Shown here piece by piece: positions 1-6,107 of a stretch of DNA of 6,109 nucleotides. The stretch's first letter is position 1. Each line of letters starts with the position of its first letter. The notes below the pieces were generated by a model. It did no database searches. It had not been told where the DNA came from and saw only the letters and a list, made by a program, of their open reading frames with translations. Both the position numbers and the translations under genes were made by a program. This DNA comes from Clostridiales bacterium (GTDB taxonomy: Bacteria > Bacillota > Clostridia > Oscillospirales > Acutalibacteraceae): NCBI GenBank assembly GCA_019421725.1, contig JAHZES010000122.1, positions 1-6,109 of the forward strand. Direction: 5' to 3'.

Positions 1-1071
1 TGTTTTCATAAATGCCTGCGCATCGCCTGTCCAGCCTAATCGCTCATCGCGCTGCGGACAATCCGTCGGTATATCCAGATAGTTGCCCTTTTGCCCCCAG
101 CTCACATTCTCAAACAAACGATTGAGCATAAAATTAGAGCAACGAACCGAGCCGGTGCGCCGCAGATCGGAATAAACTGCAATTGCCGTAAAATTCTCCG
201 GCTTTGGTTGTCCGGGGAATTTATCGATCCGAACATAACGAAAGCCAAAAAAGGTGAACCATGGCCGGTAGTCCTGTTTTCCCTGACGGCAGATATATCG
301 AAGCTTTGCCTTTGCGCTGCGATAATTCCCATTGTAAAAATTACCGTCGCGATCCAGCATTTCTCCGTGCGAAAGCTCTACAACATCCCCCGACTGCGCT
401 TCCAGCGACAAGGAAACATATCCGGTAACCTCCTGACCGAAATCCACAACCGTCTCCCCGGCCGGGGTCTGGAAAATTTTTACCGGCGAAACATGCTCAT
501 GCTCCCGAATCATCTCCCCTTGCTGCTCGATCAACGTATTTGTGGGGCCATCAAATTCCTTTGCATATCCAAGTTCATTTTGCGGCGCAGTGGCGTCTGC
601 GGTTTCGCCATCGTAAATTTCACTGAATCGAATCATACCGGAGAAAACGCTCCAGTCAGACCCCGTCGAAACTGTTTTTTGTGTTCCGTCGTCATACTGT
701 ATGGTCAGCTGCGCCAACAGTCCGGCCGGGATCTTCTGCTTTTCTTTCCTCTTATCATCGGAAATCCATCCGGGCATAGGGCTGCGATACCACCCCTTAC
801 CGACCGCGATCCGTATTTCATTGTTTTCCTGCAGCAGGCCGGTCACATCATACCGTTGATACTGCAGGCGCTTCTGATATGCAGTCCAACCGGGCATCAA
901 AACCGCGTCCGTTACCGGTTTTTCATTGATCGACACCCGATAAACACCCATTGCCGTAACTTGCAGTTCCGCGCTTTTCACCTGTTTTTCAGCAGAAAAG
1001 CACCGCACAAATTCCGGGCAGATGTCCCCCGTTGGAGCGGGAGGCTGAATCCATTTTGCATTCCAATTCAA
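1..1071 (-). CDS. GH78 alpha-L-rhamnosidase, N-terminal part (cut by window edge)
   Basis: This gene encodes the first 357 residues of a bacterial alpha-L-rhamnosidase, which releases terminal L-rhamnose from plant glycosides, polysaccharides or glycoconjugates. I read it by hand in the frame whose last codon is bases 3-1; it has no internal stop and continues outside the window. The start is TTG at 1071, giving MNWNAKWIQPPAP. It lies 7 nt after a strong GGAGG (1079-1083), and no in-frame ATG occurs until residue 41. Residues 1-160 fit the N-terminal beta-sandwich of the family (WNAKWI, FVRCFSAEKQV, RYDVTGLL, VGKGWY). Residues 195-300 fit the second beta domain (VVDFGQEVTGYV at 208-219, PWFTFFGFRYVRI at 270-282). 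The catalytic helical-barrel domain begins near 305 and shows the family hallmark DCPQRDERLGWTGD at 337-350; E343 is the likely general acid. There is no signal peptide, so the enzyme is probably cytoplasmic. The cut at base 1 is the window edge, not a biological truncation. The family call is firm; the substrate is unknown. Confidence 0.93.
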   Translation of the reverse strand, partial: MNWNAKWIQPPAPTGDICPEFVRCFSAEKQVKSAELQVTAMGVYRVSINEKPVTDAVLMPGWTAYQKRLQYQRYDVTGLLQENNEIRIAVGKGWYRSPMPGWISDDKRKEKQKIPAGLLAQLTIQYDDGTQKTVSTGSDWSVFSGMIRFSEIYDGETADATAPQNELGYAKEFDGPTNTLIEQQGEMIREHEHVSPVKIFQTPAGETVVDFGQEVTGYVSLSLEAQSGDVVELSHGEMLDRDGNFYNGNYRSAKAKLRYICRQGKQDYRPWFTFFGFRYVRIDKFPGQPKPENFTAIAVYSDLRRTGSVRCSNFMLNRLFENVSWGQKGNYLDIPTDCPQRDERLGWTGDAQAFMKT

Positions 1072-1110
1072 AAAAATCCCTCCTGTATTCAAATAAATTG
1101 GGCGTATTGT

Positions 1111-1122
1111 AACGTCTACGTT
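1111..1122. promoter_or_regulatory. 12-bp perfect palindrome, candidate operator of the rhamnosidase gene
   Basis: On the minus strand the sequence is AACGT-AG-ACGTT, two 5-bp arms around a 2-nt centre. It starts one base downstream of the -10 element at 1124-1129, so it covers the expected transcription start. A repressor bound there would block initiation, which is a common layout for sugar-use genes. No regulator gene is visible in the window, so the binding protein is unknown. A 12-bp palindrome can also occur by chance. Confidence 0.4.
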
Positions 1123-1123
1123 C

Positions 1124-1158
1124 ACTATATCCGATTCAGAGGAGTTTGTCACTGTCAA
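1124..1158 (-). promoter_or_regulatory. Sigma-A type promoter for the rhamnosidase gene
   Basis: On the minus strand, GTGACA (1147-1152, 5 of 6 to the -35 consensus) is followed after exactly 17 nt by TATAGT (1124-1129, 5 of 6 to the -10 consensus). A perfect TTGACA lies directly upstream at 1153-1158, but its 23-nt spacing is too long for that -10. Transcription would start near 1117, giving a leader of about 45 nt before the TTG start at 1071. The promoter sits in the 143-nt gap after the SIMPL gene and suggests that the rhamnosidase is transcribed independently. Confidence 0.6.
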
Positions 1159-1214
1159 AACAACATGGCTTTTTTTGATCTCCGGAAATTCCGTGCAGAA
1201 GCTCTTTCCCAGCG

Positions 1215-1867
1215 TCAACCGATCAGCCAGGTAACTTCAACTTGTTCCTCAAGTTCCTCTACAGGCATTGAAAGCTTTTGCGAAAAACACGTCATCATCC
1301 CATCAACCTCGGAATCGGCGGATACTCTTTTCGCTAAGAACACATACGGTTGATCGCTATCCATATTAATCGCATCGACGCCTGTAATTTCTTTTCCTGC
1401 TGCATGAGCCAGTAACTTCGCATTTTCTTTGGAATTTTCCACTGCCTTTTTTCGAAGGTATTTCCGCAATTCTTCTTCATTAGACAGGCTGTAATCGGTG
1501 GACAAATATGCATCCAGATGTTCCTCCTGAATAATTTTCAGGAGCAAATCAATCATGCTTATTTTTGCCGCACTCTCAAACTTCAGAGTACGGGACGCTT
1601 CCATCCTTTCCTCGCCACGATAAGACGGCTGATTGATCGTGTCATTGTGAAGTCGGATCATGGATATATCCACGCCCGCCTCCTCCAACCTCTGCAAAAA
1701 GCGTTCACATTGCGTAATGACCGTTTCGGACGCTTTTGCACCGGACCCCCCTTGCAGCGAAAAGTAATCGTTACCTCGGCCCTGTCGCACGGAAACTTTT
1801 CTGATGCCCTTCCCCTCACAAATACCTTTCCTGACCTGTTTTCTCTGCTTAACAAATTCATACCCAT
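1215..1867 (-). pseudogene. SIMPL (DUF541) domain protein, split by a -1 frameshift at a G6 run
   Basis: This is a SIMPL-family protein of unknown biochemical role. The N-terminal piece (KVFVRGRASEKF, AEVTITFRCKGG) lies in one frame and stops at 1658 if read straight on. The rest (SGAKASETVITQ through VEVTWLIG, stop at 1215-1217) lies in the -1 frame. The frames meet at six G on the minus strand (1746-1751). Reading one G twice joins them as CKGG-SGAKAS and gives about 217 residues, close to the family's usual size. The repaired product keeps the expected order: an N-terminal V-x-G-x-A-type strand, a helix with ERFLQRLEEAGVD, the NQPSY region, and a long helix ending in AKLLAHAAGKEITGV. There is no signal peptide, so it looks cytoplasmic. 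I chose ATG 1867, 8 nt after GAGG. ATG 1861 is about equally good and ATG 1900 has a poorer site. It could be a true pseudogene, a gene recoded at a slippery site, or a one-base sequencing error. Confidence 0.8.
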
Positions 1868-2022
1868 CCCTCTTTCCTCTAAACTCAAACGGAAATTCAT
1901 TTTCCTTCGGCGGCAGGCGACGCGTAAATCATTTCAACCGAAGCTTTTTTCTCTCCATCCGCGGCAAAGCTTATTTAAAACGCTATGATCCGAACCGCCT
2001 GGGAACCTTTTCTTTTAAGATT

Positions 2023-2051
2023 ATTGTATCGCTTTTTCTATCCCAAAAAAC
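2023..2051 (-). promoter_or_regulatory. Weak candidate promoter for the SIMPL gene
   Basis: The spacer between the terminator and the SIMPL gene (1868-2090) contains no gene that I can support. On the minus strand it has TACAAT at 2023-2028, 5 of 6 to the -10 consensus. The hexamer 17 nt upstream (GTTTTT, 2046-2051) is a poor -35. The upstream terminator means the SIMPL gene should need its own start, and this is the best candidate I found. The leader would be about 150 nt long. Confidence 0.25.
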
Positions 2052-2090
2052 TCTCTTTTACAAGCATTGTCTATCGTTGATATCCGAATT

Positions 2091-2129
2091 GAAAAAGAAA
2101 AAACCTCTCTTATCATAAAAGAGAGGTTT
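2091..2129 (-). terminator. Rho-independent terminator after tRNA-Leu and recN
   Basis: On the minus strand AAACCTCTCTT (2119-2129) pairs perfectly with AAGAGAGGTTT (2101-2111) around a 7-nt loop (2112-2118). A T-rich tail follows, TTTCTTTTTC at 2091-2100. It begins 6 nt after the tRNA CCA end and is the first clear stop of transcription for the tlyA-nadK-argR-recN-tRNA run. The in-frame recN stop codon (2113-2115) falls in the hairpin loop. Confidence 0.9.
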
Positions 2130-3864
2130 CGCATTTGGTGCCGCTAACCGGGGTCGAACCGGTACGGTGTTGCCACCGAGGGATTTTAAGTCCCTTGCGT
2201 CTGCCTATTCCGCCATAGCGGCACAAAGTACTTTGCAGCTGCAACCGACTCGGATCGGCGCCGCTCATAATCCTAGCCAGTTCATACCGCCGCCCGGCAC
2301 GGTCCAAAAGGCGAACATCCGTATACGTACGCGCGTCGCGCACCTGCTTTTCGATCAACAGGTGACTGTTTGCCTGTGCGGCAATCTGCGCCAGATGTGT
2401 AACGCAGAGCACCTGCCGGTTCTGCGCCACCTGCCGAAGCTTCTGGCCCACCTTTTGCGCTGCACGTCCGCTGATTCCTGCATCGACCTCATCGAAAATA
2501 AGTGTATCGATATCGTCTTTATCGGCCAGCACGTTCTTGATTGCCAACATGATGCGGGACAGTTCACCGCCGGAAGCAATTTTCGCGATCGGCTTCGGCG
2601 GTTCCCCCGGATTGGTGGAAATCAAAAATTCAATTTCATCACAACCGGCAGCATTCAAGTGACATCTCCGCTGAGAAACCTGCAGCTTAACACCCGGCAT
2701 ATCCAGAAAGTCAAGCTCTGCCGTAACCCGTTCCACAAAAATTTTCGCAGCCTGGCTTCTTTTTTCCGAAAGAGCAAGCGCAAGCGTCTTTGCTTTTGTC
2801 CCCGCCTGACGATACTCTTCTTCCAGTTTGGCGCGGCGCTCGTCGGCAAATTGAATGGAGTCAAGCTCCTGCTTCGCTTTTTCCAAATAAGCAAGCATAT
2901 CCTCTTCGGATTTACCATATTTAAGCCCCAGGCGATAAAGCGTATCCAGGCGCTCTTCAATTCGGTCAATCTCTTCCGGATCAAAATCAGCCTGCTCCGC
3001 ATAGCTTCGCAGATCTTCACCGATATCCTGAAGTTCATAGGATATCTCCATAGTGCGGTCTGCCATATTTTGCAGTGCAGGGAGATATTTTGCTGCTTCA
3101 GCAAGCATTTGAGAAACCTCCGCCAGCTGCTGCACCACCCCGGACGATTCTTCTTCTCCGCTCAGGACGGAACGAACCGTCCCAATGCCCGTTGCTATTT
3201 TTTCCGCATTGGAAATCATCGCCTTGCGCGCAGAAAGCTCTTCGCGCTCTCCGGGCGATATTTCCGCCTGCTCCAGTTCGTTGATCTGATACTGCAGCAA
3301 ATCTATTCGACGCTCTTTATCCTGTATATCCAAATTCAGCGAATCCATCTGGTGCTTCAGCTCCACCGCACAGCGATACGCCTGATAGTACTCCTCCAGC
3401 TGCCACTGAAGATCGCCAAGGCTGTCAAGATAATGAATATGCAAGTGCGGAGAAAGGAGCTGCTGATTTTCATGCTGCCCATGAATATTGACCAGACTTT
3501 TACCGATATCTCGAACCATGGAGGCTGTTGCCGGAATTCCGTTAACACGAAAGCTGCTTTTTCCGTTCTGCGAAATTTCCCGCTGAACCAGTACGGTGCC
3601 TTCCTCGTCCTGCAGCCCAAGCTCGTTCAGGGTTGCGCGTGCACGAACTGAAATATCTTCAAAAAGCGCGGTCACCCTTGCTTTTTCGGCTCCGGTTCGA
3701 ATCAGCTCCCGGCTGGTGCGTTCGCCAAGCACCGCATTGAGTGAATCAATAATTATCGACTTTCCTGCGCCGGTTTCGCCGGTCAGCACATTAAGTCCGG
3801 GGTGGAAATCGATAGAAGAACGTTCAATCACCGCAATATTTTCAATATTCAGGTTGGTCAACAT
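2113..3864 (-). CDS. recN: DNA repair protein RecN, read through into tRNA-Leu
   Basis: RecN is an SMC-like ATPase that acts early in double-strand break repair. The ATG at 3864 has AGAGGGGG 8 nt upstream. Walker A GETGAGKS is at 29-36. Long coiled-coil arms run from about 155 to 390, rich in Glu, Gln, Lys and Leu heptads. The ABC signature ASGGELSR is at 430-437, Walker B TLIFDEVDAGISG at 454-466, and the switch His in VTHLAQIAAQ is H490. The body is complete and looks functional. The C-terminus is odd. After ELARIMSGAD (528-537) the family normally has a short final helix and a stop. Here the frame enters the tRNA-Leu gene at residue 548, and the last 36 residues (548-583) are translated tRNA and terminator sequence. 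The natural end has therefore been lost or replaced. It follows argR by 39 nt and is co-transcribed with it. Confidence 0.95.
   Translation of the reverse strand: MLTNLNIENIAVIERSSIDFHPGLNVLTGETGAGKSIIIDSLNAVLGERTSRELIRTGAEKARVTALFEDISVRARATLNELGLQDEEGTVLVQREISQNGKSSFRVNGIPATASMVRDIGKSLVNIHGQHENQQLLSPHLHIHYLDSLGDLQWQLEEYYQAYRCAVELKHQMDSLNLDIQDKERRIDLLQYQINELEQAEISPGEREELSARKAMISNAEKIATGIGTVRSVLSGEEESSGVVQQLAEVSQMLAEAAKYLPALQNMADRTMEISYELQDIGEDLRSYAEQADFDPEEIDRIEERLDTLYRLGLKYGKSEEDMLAYLEKAKQELDSIQFADERRAKLEEEYRQAGTKAKTLALALSEKRSQAAKIFVERVTAELDFLDMPGVKLQVSQRRCHLNAAGCDEIEFLISTNPGEPPKPIAKIASGGELSRIMLAIKNVLADKDDIDTLIFDEVDAGISGRAAQKVGQKLRQVAQNRQVLCVTHLAQIAAQANSHLLIEKQVRDARTYTDVRLLDRAGRRYELARIMSGADPSRLQLQSTLCRYGGIGRRKGLKIPRWQHRTGSTPVSGTKCETSLL
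2136..2222 (-). tRNA. tRNA-Leu, anticodon UAA
   Basis: The 87-nt gene folds as a class II tRNA. The acceptor arms GCCGCTA (2216-2222) and TAGCGGC (2140-2146) pair over 7 bp, followed by discriminator A (2139) and an encoded CCA (2136-2138). The D arm is GCG/CGC around a loop containing AGG. The anticodon stem AGGGA/TCCCT encloses CTTAAAA, giving anticodon UAA (2186-2188), which reads the Leu codon UUA. The long variable arm CGGTG-GCAA-CACCG is typical of tRNA-Leu. The T arm is ACCGG-TTCGACC-CCGGT. It overlaps the recN reading frame completely and has a terminator 6 nt downstream. I found no convincing promoter of its own in the recN tail, so it may be processed from the recN transcript. Confidence 0.97.
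2224..2244. repeat. Two overlapping perfect 12-bp palindromes at the recN/tRNA junction
   Basis: On the plus strand CAAAGTACTTTG (2224-2235) and TTGCAGCTGCAA (2233-2244) are each perfect 12-bp palindromes sharing three bases. They begin 2 nt upstream of the tRNA 5' end, where the RecN family similarity fades. They could be a protein-binding site, an mRNA processing structure, or the scar of a rearrangement. Function is not shown. Confidence 0.5.
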
Positions 3865-3881
3865 CTGCCGCGCCCCCTCTT

Positions 3882-3903
3882 AAAAAAATCTGTAAAACAC
3901 AGA
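3882..3903 (-). terminator. Weak terminator-like hairpin between argR and recN
   Basis: Directly after the argR TAG stop, TCTGT (3899-3903) pairs with ACAGA (3889-3893) around GTTTT, and seven T follow (3882-3888). The stem is only 5 bp and AT-rich, so it would at most attenuate transcription and lower recN relative to argR. It may have no effect. Confidence 0.3.
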
Positions 3904-4356
3904 CTATTTTACAAGCAGCTTTTTCAGTTCTGAAACAAGCGAAACCGCTGCGTTTTCGTTCCTGACCACAATAAAAATCGTATCGTCGCCCGCAAGTGTT
4001 CCAACAACGCCTTCCCAATGCATGGAATCCAGCGCGGCACAGACCGCCTGCGCCATTCCTACCAGACAACGAATCACAACCATATTGCCTGCAAAATCGA
4101 TTGTACTGACCGAATCGCTGAAAAGCGCGTGAAATTTTGAAGAGATATCTGTCGCAGTATTTTTTCCGGTCGTATAACGGTAGCGGCCGTCCGCCGAAAG
4201 CGTTTTTACCAGCCGAAGCTCCTTGATGTCACGTGAAACAGTTGCCTGCGTCACATCATAATTCTGAAGCTTCAGCCATCTTAAAAGTTCCTCCTGTGTA
4301 TCTATGGGATGCTCCTGAATCAATTCCAGAATTTTTGCATGACGCTTGGTTTTCAT
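3904..4356 (-). CDS. argR: Arginine repressor ArgR
   Basis: ArgR is a cytoplasmic transcription regulator that forms hexamers with L-arginine and controls arginine synthesis and breakdown genes. The 150-residue product has the family's usual length. The N-terminal winged helix covers residues 1-65, with recognition-helix residues QATVSRDIKEL at 37-47. The C-terminal oligomerisation and arginine-binding domain covers about 75-150, with GTLAGDDTIFIV at 119-130. The acidic pair D124-D125 in that motif contacts arginine in known ArgR proteins. I chose ATG 4356, giving MKTKRHAKIL, because family members start there and AGAAAGGA lies 11 nt upstream. Upstream ATGs at 4383 and 4431 would add residues unlike the family, and the last overlaps nadK. 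The gap to nadK is 40 nt. I saw no clear ARG box in this gap, so autoregulation is not supported here. Confidence 0.95.
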   Translation of the reverse strand: MKTKRHAKILELIQEHPIDTQEELLRWLKLQNYDVTQATVSRDIKELRLVKTLSADGRYRYTTGKNTATDISSKFHALFSDSVSTIDFAGNMVVIRCLVGMAQAVCAALDSMHWEGVVGTLAGDDTIFIVVRNENAAVSLVSELKKLLVK

Positions 4357-4396
4357 TCCCAACACATTCCTTTCTGACATTTCGCCGCGGCACCGT

Positions 4397-5251
4397 TCAG
4401 GTTTCTTCGGCAAATTTTGTGGTAAGTACATCGTAAAACAACTGGGATTTCAGTTGAATCAGCTTAAGATGTTTTTCCGCTTTGCGGATCTCGACGGAAT
4501 CACCGTGGGCAATGTGCAGAATCTGATCGCCGTCCACCGCAATACGTACTCTTCCCACCTGCCGTTGAGTACAGCGGACAGAGAGCCTGCTGGATTCTCC
4601 GAACAGAACCGACCTTGAAAAAAGCGAATGGGGACAAATTGGCGTTAACAGAATGCAATCCGTCTGCGGATCTACGACAGGCCCCCCCGCAGAAAGCGAA
4701 TAAGCGGTTGACCCCGTCGGCGTAGAAAAAATAAGGCCGTCGGCGCGGTAGTCGCAAAAACGACGCCCGTTGCATTCCACCCGAAGATCGACCATATGAG
4801 GCAACGCGCCCTTGGCGGTCACCACATCATTCAGCGCGTAATAATGCTTTTCTGTTTGCCCCTGTGTTACAACAACATCCAACAGCATTCGCCGTTCCAG
4901 CTCATAACGGCCGGCAAGCAGGTTTTTCAGACAGTCGATTTCATTAATCTCCAGACCAGCCAAAAATCCAAGCCGCCCGCAATTAACGCCTAAAAGAGGT
5001 TTTTCGAATTCTACGGCATATTTGGCCGCATGCAAAATAGTTCCGTCTCCGCCTATTGTTACAATCGCATGGCAGTCCCGCAGCATTCTTTCAAAATCAC
5101 AGCAAAACTGCACCCCCGGAGTGTGAACGGCGTTGTAATATTCCGATGCCATAAACAGATGTGCTCCCGCTTCCAGCAGTTTTGCACAGACTTGCTGCGT
5201 ATACGGAACCGCATTTTCTTTTTGAAGATTTGGGATGATAACGATATTCAT
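4397..5251 (-). CDS. nadK: NAD kinase
   Basis: NadK phosphorylates the 2' position of NAD with ATP or polyphosphate to make NADP in the cytoplasm. Numbered from ATG 5251 (284 residues), the product shows GGDGT at 67-71 with the catalytic Asp at 69. It also has LGVNCGRLGFLA at 87-98 and the substrate-binding LNDVV at 140-144. The glycine-rich DGLIFSTPTGSTAYS is at 171-185, TPICPHSLFSRS at 203-214 and VDGD at 239-242. All signature motifs are intact and length is normal for the family. The start is uncertain. ATG 5263 adds MKAS, but its AAAGG lies only 1 nt upstream. ATG 5251 has the same AAAGG at 13 nt and matches the usual start just before the first beta strand. It is 40 nt after tlyA and 40 nt before argR, consistent with one operon. 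Confidence 0.96.
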   Translation of the reverse strand: MNIVIIPNLQKENAVPYTQQVCAKLLEAGAHLFMASEYYNAVHTPGVQFCCDFERMLRDCHAIVTIGGDGTILHAAKYAVEFEKPLLGVNCGRLGFLAGLEINEIDCLKNLLAGRYELERRMLLDVVVTQGQTEKHYYALNDVVTAKGALPHMVDLRVECNGRRFCDYRADGLIFSTPTGSTAYSLSAGGPVVDPQTDCILLTPICPHSLFSRSVLFGESSRLSVRCTQRQVGRVRIAVDGDQILHIAHGDSVEIRKAEKHLKLIQLKSQLFYDVLTTKFAEET

Positions 5252-5291
5252 AGAGGCTTTCATGCCTTTCGTTTCACAAATTCGGTGCGAA

Positions 5292-6107
5292 TCAGGAATG
5301 TTCTCCGTTCAGTTCGCAATGCGAGCGCGCCACCAACGCAGGAACATCCACCGCAATCATACCGGGCACCGGCGATTTTTCGAGAAACATCAGATATTCA
5401 ATATTTCCCTCCGGCCCTCTTACTGGTGAATAGTCAAGCCCTGCAACAGAGAACCCTGCCTGAACAGCAAAGGCGGTTATTTTTTTAATCACCTCGGTAT
5501 GCAGCTCCGGCTCCCGAACGACGCCTTTTTTCCCCACGCGTCCTTTTCCCACCTCAAACTGCGGTTTGATGAGGCAGACCGCACAGCCACCGTCTTTTAA
5601 AAAGCGATAGGCCACCGGGAGCACCAGCGTAAGTGAAATGAAGGACACATCCACACTGAAAAAATCTACCTGCTGCGGTACCTGCTCCTCTGTGATATAG
5701 CGGATATTTGTGCGTTCCAGATTAACTACCCGATCATCTGTTCGCAACTTCCACGCCAGTTGACCGTAACCAACGTCGATCGCATAAACCTTTGCCGCGC
5801 CGTTTTGCAGCATGCAGTCGGTAAATCCGCCGGTCGACGCACCGATATCCATCGCAGTACACCCGTTGAGCGAAATGGGAAACACTTTTAACGCCTTCTC
5901 AAGCTTGAGCCCGCCGCGGCTGACATAAGCAAGCCTTTTACCGCGAACCTCAAAATGCATCTCCGACGTAACATTCATCCCGGGCTTGTCCGCCTTCTGG
6001 TGATCGACGTATACATCTCCTGCCATGATCATTCCCTTGGCCTGCTCCCGGCTTTGCACCAAACCCAGCTCGACGAGCATCTGATCCAACCGTTTTTTCT
6101 CAATCAA
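5292..6107 (-). CDS. tlyA: TlyA family rRNA 2'-O-methyltransferase
   Basis: TlyA methylates ribose 2'-OH of cytidine in rRNA (23S, and 16S in some species) using S-adenosylmethionine. Older annotations call it hemolysin A. The 271-residue product has an N-terminal S4 RNA-binding domain at about 4-62 (KRLDQMLVELGLVQSREQAK), then the linker and motif YVSRGGLKLEKAL at 61-73. The FtsJ-like methyltransferase domain has its SAM motif DIGASTGGFTD at 87-97. The likely catalytic K-D-K-E set is K68, D153 (SVDVSF), K181 (IKPQFE) and E237 (GNIEYL). The C-terminus is complete. The start drawn is a TTG at 6107, only 2 nt from the window edge. Its ribosome site is not visible, so the real start may be a few codons upstream outside the window. 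In many Firmicutes this gene heads towards nadK, argR and recN, as here. Confidence 0.95.
   Translation of the reverse strand: MIEKKRLDQMLVELGLVQSREQAKGMIMAGDVYVDHQKADKPGMNVTSEMHFEVRGKRLAYVSRGGLKLEKALKVFPISLNGCTAMDIGASTGGFTDCMLQNGAAKVYAIDVGYGQLAWKLRTDDRVVNLERTNIRYITEEQVPQQVDFFSVDVSFISLTLVLPVAYRFLKDGGCAVCLIKPQFEVGKGRVGKKGVVREPELHTEVIKKITAFAVQAGFSVAGLDYSPVRGPEGNIEYLMFLEKSPVPGMIAVDVPALVARSHCELNGEHS

Noticed and set aside
102..332. 76-codon minus-strand frame
   Set aside because: It overlaps the rhamnosidase in a different minus-strand frame. The FTFFGFRYVRI motif and the DCPQRDERLGWTGD block lie in the rhamnosidase frame.
91..1353. 420-codon open frame on the plus strand
   Set aside because: It is antisense to the rhamnosidase, which has clear GH78 motifs on the minus strand. 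The plus-strand translation has no recognisable domain and is rich in Arg, Cys and Ile, as in shadow frames.
1974..2000. Possible degenerate copy of the tRNA 3' end (shared CGGTTCG and TAGCG on the minus strand) as an attachment site
   Set aside because: Spacing between the shared blocks differs, and the rest does not match. An att repeat is normally a longer exact match.
2167..3651. 494-codon open frame on the plus strand
   Set aside because: It is antisense to recN and overlaps the tRNA. Its translation shows no family motif and the minus strand is explained by Walker and ABC signatures.
3865..3906. SOS (LexA) box before recN
   Set aside because: I looked for GAAC-N4-GTTC type sites in the argR-recN gap and saw none, so damage induction is not supported by this gap.
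5280..5292. ATTCG-GTG-CGAAT inverted repeat between tlyA and nadK
   Set aside because: The 5-bp arms with a 3-nt loop have no U tract and do not cover the nadK ribosome site. It is likely chance.
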